Shown in pieces: positions 16,850 through 27,969 of a DNA stretch of 64,000 nucleotides (positions are counted from its first letter, which is position 1; each line of letters begins with the position of its first letter). Origin of the DNA: Janthinobacterium sp. 64 (GTDB taxonomy: Bacteria; Pseudomonadota; Gammaproteobacteria; Burkholderiales; Burkholderiaceae_D); assembly GCF_002813325.1 (NCBI RefSeq), contig NZ_PHUG01000001.1, positions 4,774,001 to 4,838,000 of the forward strand. The letters are read 5' to 3'. Under the pieces are notes generated by a model, which was given only the letters and a program-made list of their open reading frames with translations, was not told the DNA's origin and did not search any database. The position numbers and the translations under genes are program-made.

Positions 16850-18043
16850 ATGTCACGCGCATTTATCCTCCTGCTTGATTCCTTCGGCCTTGGCGCGACG
16901 CCAGACGCCGCCAAGTATGGCGACGCAGGTGCCAATACCTTTGGCCACATTGCCAGCACTGTCGCCAAAAGCGGCAAGACCTTGAAACTCCCGAACATGG
17001 AACGCCTGGGACTGGGCGCCGCCGCCCACCTGGCCAGCGGCGAATGGGCCACGGGCTTCGACCAGCGCGACGGCTTTACCGGTGCCTACGGCGCGGCGCG
17101 CGAGCGCTCCACCGGCAAGGACACGCAGAGCGGCCACTGGGAAATCGCCGGCGTGCCCGTCGAATTCGACTGGGGATATTTTCCCCGCACCACGCCGTCG
17201 TTCCCCGCCGACCTGACCGACAAACTCAAAGCCCTGTCGGGCGTGCCCGGTTTCCTCGGCGACTGCCATGCCTCGGGCACGGACATCATCAACAAGCATG
17301 GCGACGAGCACGTCGCCACCGGCAAGCTGATCATCTATACCTCGGGCGACTCGGTGATGCAGATCGCCGCGCACGAAGAATCGTTCGGCCTCGAACGCCT
17401 GTACGCAGTGTGCGAAATGGCCTTCAAGCTGGTCGAACCGTACAACATCGGCCGCGTCATCGCCCGCCCGTTCACGGGCAGCAACGGCAACTACACGCGC
17501 ACGTCGAACCGTCACGACTATGCGGTGGCGCCGCCAAGCAAGACCCTGCTCGACCACGTCAAGGATGCGGGCGGCGAAGTCGTCGGCCTGGGCAAGATCA
17601 GCGACATTTTCGCCACCCAGGGTATTTCCAGGGTCGTCAAGGGCGTCGACAACATGGCGCTGTTCGAAGCGCTGTTGAAGACGGCCGATGAAGTGCAGGA
17701 CAAGTCGCTCACCTTCGTGAACTTCGTCGATTTCGACCAGGCTTTCGGCCACCGCCGCAACGTCGAGGGCTATGCCGACGCGCTGCGCGAAATGGATGGT
17801 CGCCTGCCGGAATTCATGGCCAAGCTCAAGGAAGGCGACCTGGTCGTGATCACCGCCGACCATGGCTGCGACCCGACCTGGCACGGCTCCGACCACACCC
17901 GCGAACACATACCGATGATCTTCTTCGGCCCCGGCGTCGCCCCGCGCGCGCTGGGTATTTCCGAGACCTTCTCCGATATTGGCCAAACCCTCGCCAAACA
18001 CCTTGGCGTACCACCACTTGCTAATGGAACCAGCTTGTTATGA
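16850..18043 (+). CDS. deoB: Phosphopentomutase
   Basis: 397 aa. Converts deoxyribose 1-phosphate (or ribose 1-phosphate) into the 5-phosphate. Alkaline-phosphatase-superfamily features: the first metal site LLDSFGLGATPD near residue 10, a STGKDTQSGHWE segment holding the phosphorylated Thr, TADHGCDPTWHGSDHTREH with the second metal cluster near 335-350, and a typical length for DeoB. It follows the phosphorylase after 119 bases and overlaps deoC by four bases (ATGA). A GC-rich imperfect hairpin around 16750-16785 lies in the gap and might tune expression. Confidence 0.95.
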   Translation: MSRAFILLLDSFGLGATPDAAKYGDAGANTFGHIASTVAKSGKTLKLPNMERLGLGAAAHLASGEWATGFDQRDGFTGAYGAARERSTGKDTQSGHWEIAGVPVEFDWGYFPRTTPSFPADLTDKLKALSGVPGFLGDCHASGTDIINKHGDEHVATGKLIIYTSGDSVMQIAAHEESFGLERLYAVCEMAFKLVEPYNIGRVIARPFTGSNGNYTRTSNRHDYAVAPPSKTLLDHVKDAGGEVVGLGKISDIFATQGISRVVKGVDNMALFEALLKTADEVQDKSLTFVNFVDFDQAFGHRRNVEGYADALREMDGRLPEFMAKLKEGDLVVITADHGCDPTWHGSDHTREHIPMIFFGPGVAPRALGISETFSDIGQTLAKHLGVPPLANGTSLL

Positions 18044-18999
18044 CACTCATGCACCCCGAATTCAAGCGTAACGAGGCCGTTGGCCTCGACCTGGGCTGGA
18101 TCAACCAGATCCGCGTCAACCGCGCCGCGACGGACCGCCGCGCGGCCAGCCTGGCGAACCGCCGTACGGTGAAAAAGGAATACCAGGCCGCCTGGCTGGT
18201 GAAAGCCATCCAGATGATCGACCTGACCACCCTGGGCGGCGACGATACGCCGGGCCGCGTGGAACGCCTGTGCATGAAGGCCATGCGCCCGCTGCGCGCC
18301 GACCTGATGGATGCACTGGGCCTGACTGAACTGAGCACCGGCGCCGTGTGCGTGTACCACGAGATGATCCAGCCTGCCGTGAAAGTTATTCAGGGCCGCT
18401 TGCCCATCGCCGCCGTGTCGACCGGTTTCCCGGCCGGCCTGACGAGCATGGAAACGAAGCTGCGCGAGATCGAACTGTCGGTCGCCGCCGGTGCTTCCGA
18501 GATCGATATCGTCATCACGCGCCAGCACGTCCTGAACGGCAACTGGCAAGTGCTGTACGACGAAATGCTCGCTTACCGCAAGGCGTGCGGCGAAGCCCAC
18601 GTGAAGGCGATTCTCGCCACGGGCGACTTGCTGACCATGGAAAACGTGGCCAAGGCGTCGTGGGTCTGCATGATGGCCGGCGCCGATTTCATCAAGACTT
18701 CCACCGGCAAGGAGGGCGTGAACGCCACCATTCCCGTGGCCCTGACGATGGTGCGCACGATCCGCGAATACCACGAGCAGACGGGCTTCCAGGTGGGCTT
18801 CAAGCCGGCCGGCGGCGTCAGTTCGGCCAAGAGCGCGCTGCAATACCTGACCCTGATGAAGGAAGAATTGGGCAACGAATGGCTGCAGCCGCACCTGTTC
18901 CGCATCGGCGCTTCCAGCCTGCTGACCGACATCGAGCGCCAGCTCGAGCACTACGTCACCGGCAGCTACTCGGCCAATCATCGTCACGCACAACCTTAA
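18040..18999 (+). CDS. deoC: 2-deoxyribose-5-phosphate aldolase, long (DERA) type
   Basis: 319 aa class I aldolase splitting deoxyribose 5-phosphate into acetaldehyde and glyceraldehyde 3-phosphate. Catalytic features: IDLTTLGGDDT near 60, EIDIVI (154-159), VKAILATGDL with Lys189, ADFIKTSTGK with Schiff-base Lys219, and GFKPAGGVSS. It is longer than E. coli DeoC and matches the animal-type DERA in size. It overlaps deoB and is 12 bases from an aldehyde dehydrogenase gene, so the acetaldehyde it makes has an obvious next enzyme. Confidence 0.95.
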   Translation: MTLMHPEFKRNEAVGLDLGWINQIRVNRAATDRRAASLANRRTVKKEYQAAWLVKAIQMIDLTTLGGDDTPGRVERLCMKAMRPLRADLMDALGLTELSTGAVCVYHEMIQPAVKVIQGRLPIAAVSTGFPAGLTSMETKLREIELSVAAGASEIDIVITRQHVLNGNWQVLYDEMLAYRKACGEAHVKAILATGDLLTMENVAKASWVCMMAGADFIKTSTGKEGVNATIPVALTMVRTIREYHEQTGFQVGFKPAGGVSSAKSALQYLTLMKEELGNEWLQPHLFRIGASSLLTDIERQLEHYVTGSYSANHRHAQP

Positions 19000-19011
19000 A
19001 GCACATTCGTC

Positions 19012-21393
19012 ATGACTACAATTAACGAGATTCTCACTACTATGGACTACGGCCCTGCTCCCGAAAGTCAAAAAGAAGCACAAGCGTGGCTCGACGGCCA
19101 CCAGCGCACATTCGGTTTGTTCATCGACAATGCCTGGAGCGCGCCGGCCGAACTGTTCGCCTCGACCAATCCGGCCGACGGCACGCAACTGGCCGAACTG
19201 ACGCAAGCGACCGACGCGGACGTCGAACGCGCCGTGGCAGCGGCGCGCCGCGCGCTGCCCGTCTGGCAGGGCATGGGCGGCCACGGCCGAGCGAAAGTCA
19301 TGTACGCGCTGGCCCGTTTGCTGCAAAAGCATGCGCGCCTGTTCGCCGTGCTCGAAACCCTGGACAACGGCAAGACCATCCGCGAAACGCGCGATATCGA
19401 CCTGCCGCTGGCCGCGCGCCATTTCTATCATCACGCTGGCTGGGCGCAGCTGCAATCGGAAGAATTTGCCGACTACCGCGCCGTGGGCGTGGTGGGGCAG
19501 ATCGTGCCGTGGAATTTCCCCCTGCTGATGCTGTCGTGGAAAATCGCCCCGGCCCTGGCGGCCGGTAACACGGTGGTCTTCAAGCCGGCCGAATTCACCT
19601 CGCTCACCGCCATGCTGTTCGCCGAATTGTGCGTGCAGGCGGGCGTGCCGGCCGGCGTGGTCAACATCGTCACCGGTGACGGCCGTGTGGGTTCTGCCAT
19701 CGTCAACCATCCTGGCGTCGACAAGATCGCGTTTACGGGTTCCACCGAAGTGGGCCGTTTGATCCGCATAGCGACGGCCGGCAGCGGCAAGAAGCTGTCC
19801 CTCGAATTGGGCGGCAAGTCGCCGTTCATCGTCTTTGAAGACGCGGACCTGGATGGCGCCGTGGAAGGCCTGGTCGATTCGATCTGGTTCAACCAGGGAC
19901 AAGTGTGCTGCGCCGGATCGCGCCTGCTGGTGCAGGAATCGATCCAGGAGCGCTTCCTGAACAAGGTGCGCGCGCGCATGCAAAACCTGCGCCTCGGCTC
20001 GCCGCTGGACAAGTCGATGGACGTGGGCGCACTGGTTGACCCCGTGCAGCGCCAGCGCATCGCCGCGCTGGTCGACTCGGCCCGCGCCGAAGGCTGCGAC
20101 GTGTGGCAACCGGCGTGTGAATTACCGGCTGACGGTTCTTGGTTCCCGCCGACCCTGATCACGGGCGCGTCGACCTCGGCCGCCGTGGCGCAGGCTGAAA
20201 TCTTTGGCCCCGTGCTCGTGGCCATGAGCTTCCGCACGCCGCCAGAAGCGGTGCAGCTGGCGAACAACACGGTGTACGGCCTGGCCGCCAGCGTGTGGAC
20301 CGAGTCGATCAGCCTGGCCCTCGATATCGCGCCCGCCATCAAGGCTGGCGTGGTGTGGATCAACAGCGCCAACCAGTTCGATGCCGCGTGTGGCTTCGGC
20401 GGCTACCGCGAATCGGGCTTCGGCCGCGAAGGTGGCCGCGAAGGCATGCTGGAATACATGACGGCCCTGGCCGAAGATGCGCGTCCGGCCCTGCCGGTGG
20501 TCGAAGCGAAAGCCAAGAGCAACGCGAAGCCGGCGCCAGCCGATCCGTTCGCCATCGACCGCACGGCCAAGATGTACATCGGCGGCAAGCAGGCGCGCCC
20601 TGACAGCGCCTACAGCGCACCTGTGTTCGGCGCGAATGGCGCCTTGCTGGCCGAAGTGGGCGTGGGCAGCCGCAAGGATATCCGCAACGCCGTCGAAGCG
20701 GCGCATAAAGCGTCCGGCTGGACCAGCGCCACGGCGCACAACCGCGCGCAAGTGCTGTACTACATCGCCGAAAACCTCGCTGCGCGCGCCGACGAATTCG
20801 CCGCCCGCATCGCCGCCATGACGGGCAATAAAAATCCCGAGAAGGAAGTGCAGGCATCGATCGAACGCCTGTTCTACTACGCCGCCTGGGCCGACAAATA
20901 CGACGGCTTGGCGCACCAGCCGCCCACCAAGGGCATCACCGTGGCGCTGAACGAAGCGGTCGGCGTGATCGGCATCGTCTGCCCGAACGAAGCGCCTTTG
21001 CTTGGCTTCGTTTCGCTCGTCGCCCCGGCCATCGCGCTGGGCAACCGCGTGGTGGTGGTACCGTCGGAAGCGCATCCACTTTCCGCGCTGGACCTGTACC
21101 AGGTGTTCGATACGTCCGACCTGCCGGGCGGCGTCGTCAACATCATCAGCGGTAACGCCGATGAACTGGCGCGCACCCTGGCCACGCACGCCGACATCGA
21201 CGCCGTCTGGCGCCATGACGGCTCGCTTGACGGTTGCGCGGAAGTCGAGCGCCTGTCGGCCGCTACCCTGAAGCGCACCTGGGTCGGTGGCGCCAAAGGC
21301 CGCGACTGGTACAGCGCCGCGCAAAGCGGTGGCCGCGCCGTGCTGGCGCATGCGTCGCAAGTGAAAAACGTGTGGATTCCTTACGGCGTCTGA
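19012..21393 (+). CDS. Two-domain aldehyde dehydrogenase (ALDH16-like)
   Basis: 793 aa made of two ALDH units. The first (about 30-500) is complete: VPWNFPLL, GSTEVGR, catalytic Glu265 in LELGGKSP, and nucleophile Cys299 in NQGQVCCAGSR. The second (about 520-793) repeats the NAD-binding-like half (YIGGKQARPD, then GVIGIVCPNEAPLLG) but ends before any catalytic Cys. One active and one inactive unit is the ALDH16 layout. Following deoC, the likely substrate is the acetaldehyde released by the aldolase, giving acetate; this is inferred from position. The ribosome site is weak; Met11 at 19042 is an alternative start. Confidence 0.88.
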   Translation: MTTINEILTTMDYGPAPESQKEAQAWLDGHQRTFGLFIDNAWSAPAELFASTNPADGTQLAELTQATDADVERAVAAARRALPVWQGMGGHGRAKVMYALARLLQKHARLFAVLETLDNGKTIRETRDIDLPLAARHFYHHAGWAQLQSEEFADYRAVGVVGQIVPWNFPLLMLSWKIAPALAAGNTVVFKPAEFTSLTAMLFAELCVQAGVPAGVVNIVTGDGRVGSAIVNHPGVDKIAFTGSTEVGRLIRIATAGSGKKLSLELGGKSPFIVFEDADLDGAVEGLVDSIWFNQGQVCCAGSRLLVQESIQERFLNKVRARMQNLRLGSPLDKSMDVGALVDPVQRQRIAALVDSARAEGCDVWQPACELPADGSWFPPTLITGASTSAAVAQAEIFGPVLVAMSFRTPPEAVQLANNTVYGLAASVWTESISLALDIAPAIKAGVVWINSANQFDAACGFGGYRESGFGREGGREGMLEYMTALAEDARPALPVVEAKAKSNAKPAPADPFAIDRTAKMYIGGKQARPDSAYSAPVFGANGALLAEVGVGSRKDIRNAVEAAHKASGWTSATAHNRAQVLYYIAENLAARADEFAARIAAMTGNKNPEKEVQASIERLFYYAAWADKYDGLAHQPPTKGITVALNEAVGVIGIVCPNEAPLLGFVSLVAPAIALGNRVVVVPSEAHPLSALDLYQVFDTSDLPGGVVNIISGNADELARTLATHADIDAVWRHDGSLDGCAEVERLSAATLKRTWVGGAKGRDWYSAAQSGGRAVLAHASQVKNVWIPYGV

Positions 21394-21415
21394 TAAGCAA
21401 CTAGCGTTGCAAAGC

Positions 21416-21444
21416 TGGGGTCAGAACCGTAGGGACTGACCCCA
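21416..21444. repeat. Inverted repeat TGGGGTCAG...CTGACCCCA (palindrome family copy 1)
   Basis: Nine-base perfect arms (21416-21424, 21436-21444) around an 11-base loop, between the aldehyde dehydrogenase and deoA. Shares the GGGGTC/GACCCC arms with 22800-22856 and 30965-30991. No T-run follows. Confidence 0.7.
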
Positions 21445-21469
21445 AATTTATTATGATCGGAGTTAAACC

Positions 21470-22792
21470 ATGTTTTTAACCCAGGAAATCATCCGAAAAA
21501 AGCGCGACAAGGGCGTGCTGAGCGCCGAGGAAATCCAGTTTTTCGTGCGCGGCATCACTGACGGCAGCGTCAGCGAAGGCCAGATCGCGGCGCTGGGCAT
21601 GGCCGTCTATTTCAACGACATGAACATGGACGAGCGCGTCGCATTTACCCTGGCCATGCGCGATTCCGGCCAGGTGTTGGACTGGCGCGCGCTGAACCTG
21701 CCTGGTCCTGTCGTCGACAAGCATTCGACGGGCGGCGTGGGCGACGTCGTCTCCCTGTTGCTGGGCCCCATGGTCGCCGCGTGCGGCGGCTACGTGCCGA
21801 TGATCTCGGGCCGCGGCCTGGGTCACACGGGCGGCACCCTGGACAAGTTCGACGCCATCCCCGGCTATTGCACGGTGCCGGACAATGCACTGTTCCGCAA
21901 GGTGGTCAAGGAAGTTGGCGTGGCCATCATCGGCCAGACGGCACAGCTGGCGCCGGCCGACAAGCGTTTCTACAGCATCCGCGACGTCACCGCCACGGTG
22001 GAATCGGTGGCCATGATCACCGGCTCCATCCTGTCGAAGAAACTGTCGGCCGGGCTGGACGCGCTGGTGATGGACGTGAAAGTGGGTAGCGGCGCCTTCA
22101 TGCCGACCTACGACAAATCGGTGGAACTGGCCGAGAGCATCGTCGCCGTCGGCAATGGCGCGGGCATGCAGACGTCGGCGATTCTGACGGACATGAACGA
22201 GTCGCTGGCGCCGTACGCGGGCAATGCGCTGGAAGTACGCGGCGCCATGGATTACCTGACGGGCCGTTCGCGTCCCGCGCGCCTGCACGAAGTCACGTTG
22301 TCGCTGTGCGCCGAGATGCTGGTGCTGGGCGGCCTGGCTGCCACCGAAGAGGACGCGCGCGTGAAATTGACGGCGGCCCTCGATTCGGGCGCAGCGGCCG
22401 AGCGTTTCTCGCGCATGGTGTCCGCGCTGGGCGGCCCGGCGGATATCGTCGAGCATCCGGACAAGCACCTGGAAACAGCGCCAGTCATCGTGCCGGCACC
22501 GGCGCTGTCGGCCGGTTTTGCCAACGTGCGCGATTGCCGCGCCATCGGCCTGGCCGTGGTGGCCCTGGGCGGTGGCCGCCGCCGTCCGACCGACAGCATC
22601 GATTTCGCCGTCGGCCTGACGGACCTCGTGGGCCTGGGCGAGCAAGTGGCCGTCGGCCAGCCGCTGGCCATGGTGCACGCGCGCACGCAAGCGGCAGCGC
22701 AGCAAGCCGTCAAGGAAATCCAGCAAGCGTATGCCATCAGCGCGGTGGCGCTGGCGGGCAATCCGGTGATTTACCGTACGATACGACCTTAA
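21470..22792 (+). CDS. deoA: Thymidine phosphorylase
   Basis: 440 aa. Phosphorolysis of thymidine and deoxyuridine to base plus deoxyribose 1-phosphate. Diagnostic pieces are the all-alpha N-terminal segment ([20 protein letters not shown]), the phosphate loop [32 protein letters not shown] and a C-terminal lysine/arginine-rich domain ([12 protein letters not shown]). GGAG lies eight bases before the ATG. Its bases (uracil, thymine) are substrates for PreTA further along, and its sugar product is the DeoB substrate. Flanked on both sides by palindromic repeats. Confidence 0.96.
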   Translation: MFLTQEIIRKKRDKGVLSAEEIQFFVRGITDGSVSEGQIAALGMAVYFNDMNMDERVAFTLAMRDSGQVLDWRALNLPGPVVDKHSTGGVGDVVSLLLGPMVAACGGYVPMISGRGLGHTGGTLDKFDAIPGYCTVPDNALFRKVVKEVGVAIIGQTAQLAPADKRFYSIRDVTATVESVAMITGSILSKKLSAGLDALVMDVKVGSGAFMPTYDKSVELAESIVAVGNGAGMQTSAILTDMNESLAPYAGNALEVRGAMDYLTGRSRPARLHEVTLSLCAEMLVLGGLAATEEDARVKLTAALDSGAAAERFSRMVSALGGPADIVEHPDKHLETAPVIVPAPALSAGFANVRDCRAIGLAVVALGGGRRRPTDSIDFAVGLTDLVGLGEQVAVGQPLAMVHARTQAAAQQAVKEIQQAYAISAVALAGNPVIYRTIRP

Positions 22793-22799
22793 ACTAAAC

Positions 22800-22856
22800 C
22801 CAGCAGCAGATGCCGGGGTCGTACCCTCAGGGTACGACCCCGGCATCTGCTGCTGG
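22800..22856. repeat. 57-bp perfect palindrome with GGGGTCGTACCCT core (family copy 2)
   Basis: Arms of 28 bases (22800-22827 and 22829-22856) pair perfectly around a single C. The core is GGGGTCGTACCCT-C-AGGGTACGACCCC. It fills the gap between deoA and cdd, starting eight bases after the deoA stop, and would form a very stable hairpin in the transcript. Confidence 0.85.
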
Positions 22857-22874
22857 GGTTGAAAAGAAAATTAA

Positions 22875-25684
<2,810 letters not shown>

Positions 25685-25691
<7 letters not shown>

Positions 25692-26107
25692 GGGTCGTAG
25701 GTGCCCAGGCTCCAGATATGGCCTTCCGGGTCGCGGCAGGTAAAGCCCCGTCCGCCGTAATCTTCATCCTTGATGTCGAGCACGATCTCGGCGCCGGCTT
25801 CACGCGCGCTGCGGTAGACGGCATCGGCATCGCTGACGACCAGGTAGCAGTTTTGCGTGTTGGCGCCGCCGATGTCGCCGGGAAGTTTCATCAGGCGGCC
25901 ATAGTCGCTGTCGAGGGCCGGCGCCACCATGACCATGCCGTTGCCGAAGCTCAGTTGCGCGTGGGCGACCCCACCGTTGCCGTCAGGCACGATCAGTTGT
26001 TTTTCAAAACCGAGCGCCTTGCATAGCCATTCGATGGCGGTGGGCGCGTCGCGGTAGCGCAGGCAGGGAATGGTCGTGCCGGTTGTAGCTTTTGCTGTCG
26101 TGGTCAT
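25685..26107 (-). CDS. VOC-family (glyoxalase/bleomycin-resistance) protein
   Basis: 140 aa with two beta-alpha-beta-beta-beta units of the vicinal-oxygen-chelate fold: IPCLRYRDAPTAIEWL at the start and AEIVLDIKDEDYGGRGFTCRDPEGHIWSLGTY at the end, the latter typical of PhnB-like glyoxalase-superfamily proteins. Possible metal ligands are His and Glu of the last motif. Substrate unknown. Translationally coupled to the dipeptidase downstream. Confidence 0.85.
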
Positions 26108-26267
26108 CAGAAAACTCCTATGGCTGAGGGGGAGTAGCTTTGATCGTCTATTCAGCGTAGCGTTCCGTCTCCAAACCTTCCATCGGAATGGGTTTGATGC
26201 CCGTCAATGCTGCGCGCACTCATAGTGCCATAGAACCATCATTGCACTCTTGCCACGACGCAAATTT

Positions 26268-26537
26268 TTATTGCGGTGACTGCGAAGAGTTCGCTGCCTT
26301 CGTGTCCGTGCCTGTATCGTCGCTGTTGCTTGCCCATCTCAGCAGCATGACGAGGGCAAACAGCATGATGGCCAGTGGCAAGATGGTGATCAGGAACGCC
26401 AGGCCCAGGCAGCACGCCAGCAGCATGGGCCAGGACATGGCGCGCAGGGCGGCCATGCCTTGGTGCGCGTAAGCGCACAGTTCGCTCCAGAAAGCGCTGA
26501 AGGATGTGCTGCCCGGTGCCGAATTGATGTCTTTCAT
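26268..26537 (-). CDS. Small predicted membrane protein
   Basis: 89 aa. One long hydrophobic region (about residues 37-72, MLLACCLGLAFLITILPLAI) is enough for one or two membrane passes, followed by a polar Ser/Asp/Thr tail. AGGAGA lies upstream of ATG 26537, supporting this start over longer frames. I do not recognise the family. It stands alone between the VOC gene and a putative beta-barrel gene, all on the minus strand. Confidence 0.6.
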   Translation of the reverse strand: MKDINSAPGSTSFSAFWSELCAYAHQGMAALRAMSWPMLLACCLGLAFLITILPLAIMLFALVMLLRWASNSDDTGTDTKAANSSQSPQ

Positions 26538-26674
26538 GCCGTTCTCCTGTGGTTGCCGCTGCCGTATGCAGGCTGGCGATGAGTCCACTATAGGCAAAAC
26601 CTTGCTGCCGGGCATCACGTATGCGACGAATGGCAGGAATGGTGGACCAAACGGCAACAAACCGGGACAAACGG

Positions 26675-27190
26675 CTATTCAAACACCTTGAGTTTCAGCT
26701 GGAAACTGAGCGCGCCATACAGGCGGTCCTTGTAGGACGGCACGATGGCGATATTCACGCCCACGCGCTGGTATTCATAGCTGATGGTGGGGACCAGGGC
26801 CGGAAACCAGCCGCCATCGCGCATCTTCGGATAGCCGCTGAAGCCGCCAACGACGGCGCCGATGCGCAGCGGGCCCACCTTGATCGGCTGGTAGTACACG
26901 CCCAGGTAGTTCGAGTAGGCGCGGTCGCTATTGTAGAAGCGGCCGGCCGTGACCGACGCAACCGTGGAAAAGCGGTATTCGGCGCCCAGGCCCGGATTGC
27001 TGTCGTTCAGGTTCTTGTCGCGCTGAAAGTGATACGAATAAAAGCCCGCATTGAGCCAGGTTTCGCTCAGCGGCTGATTGTCTATCATGCCCACTGTCTG
27101 CGCCTGTGCCGTGGATGCCAGTGCCAGCAGCGCCGCGCAGGCGACCTTGCCCAGCAATGACGCGGTGCGCGCCGATGACCATTGTTTCAT
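26675..27190 (-). CDS. Putative outer-membrane beta-barrel protein of unknown function
   Basis: 171 aa with a strong signal peptide (cleavage after AQA, residue 30). The mature part has short alternating strands rich in Tyr/Phe/Gly (AGFYSYHFQRDK, GRFYNSDRAYSNYLGVYYQP) consistent with a small 8-stranded barrel; the aromatic Phe is next to last rather than last. Size and layout recall PagP-like palmitoyltransferases, but I cannot confirm catalytic residues. It is preceded by the TetR gene (91 bases away, same strand). Confidence 0.65.
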   Translation of the reverse strand: MKQWSSARTASLLGKVACAALLALASTAQAQTVGMIDNQPLSETWLNAGFYSYHFQRDKNLNDSNPGLGAEYRFSTVASVTAGRFYNSDRAYSNYLGVYYQPIKVGPLRIGAVVGGFSGYPKMRDGGWFPALVPTISYEYQRVGVNIAIVPSYKDRLYGALSFQLKLKVFE

Positions 27191-27281
27191 GCCTGTTCCT
27201 TATCCTGTCGCTATGGCGCCGCGATTGCAAACGCTCCAGCGCGCCATGCTATCACTGCCAGATTGTTCCTTGGAAATTTCA

Positions 27282-27959
27282 TCATGCGCCGGGTATTGCC
27301 GCGGGCAGGGCGATGGCCGCCTGCACCATGTGCGTGAGCAGGATTTCGGCATCTTCGTAATCCTTGCGCGTGAGCTGCTTGCGATCCAGCACCAGGGCCA
27401 TCTGCGCCGAAAAATCCGCATACGATTGCGTCATGGCCCAGATGGCAAACATCAGGTGCGTGGCGTTCACGGCGGCGATCCGGCCTTGCGCGATCCATTC
27501 TTCGAAGACGGCGATATCCTTGCGCAGCAGGGGCACGACCCGGTCGCGTATCTGCGCGCCGTACAGGGGCGCGCCATTGATCACTTCCAGCGCATACACG
27601 CGCGAAGCCCACGGCTGTTCGCGTGAAAAACGCAGCTTGGCGCCGATGTACGCGCGCAGCACGTCGCGCGGTTCGTCGTGTTCATTGGCCAGCGATTCCA
27701 TGCGTGCCAGCCAGTCGTCGAGCACGTCGTCGAGCACGCGCTGGTACAGCAGCTGCTTGGACGGAAAGTAATACATCAGGTTTTGCTTCGACAGGCCGGC
27801 CCGCTCGGCGATGGTGGCGATCGACGCGCCTTCATAGCCGCTTTCTGCGAATGCGCGCACGGCTTGCTCCAGGATGTCCGCTTCCAGGCGATCGCGGTTT
27901 TGCAGGCGCCGGCCGCCGGCATTTTTCACGGGAAGGGCAGGGGATTTGTCGCTGGCCAT
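27282..27959 (-). CDS. TetR-family regulator, RutR-like
   Basis: 225 aa. The TetR helix-turn-helix spans about 28-75 (ILEQAVRAFAESGYEGASIATIAERAGLS then KQNLMYYFPSK). The C-terminal half (residues 95-215: REQPWASRVYALEVINGAPLYG) resembles the YcdC/RutR ligand domain that senses uracil. It follows a MocR gene by 10 bases and lies beside the reductive pyrimidine operon, the classical position for a uracil-responsive repressor. A dyad resembling the RutR consensus is at 29549-29564. RutR identity is a strong inference, not proven. Confidence 0.87.
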   Translation of the reverse strand: MASDKSPALPVKNAGGRRLQNRDRLEADILEQAVRAFAESGYEGASIATIAERAGLSKQNLMYYFPSKQLLYQRVLDDVLDDWLARMESLANEHDEPRDVLRAYIGAKLRFSREQPWASRVYALEVINGAPLYGAQIRDRVVPLLRKDIAVFEEWIAQGRIAAVNATHLMFAIWAMTQSYADFSAQMALVLDRKQLTRKDYEDAEILLTHMVQAAIALPAAIPGA

Positions 27960-27969
27960 GGCGGATTCT

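Noticed and set aside
17770..20109. 779-codon open frame on the minus strand
   Set aside because: Fully covered by deoB, deoC and aldehyde dehydrogenase on the other strand; composition is that of a shadow frame.
22800..22856. Intrinsic terminator between deoA and cdd
   Set aside because: The stem is symmetrical and very long but is not followed by a T-run, and related copies lie in other gaps, so it is listed as a repeat.
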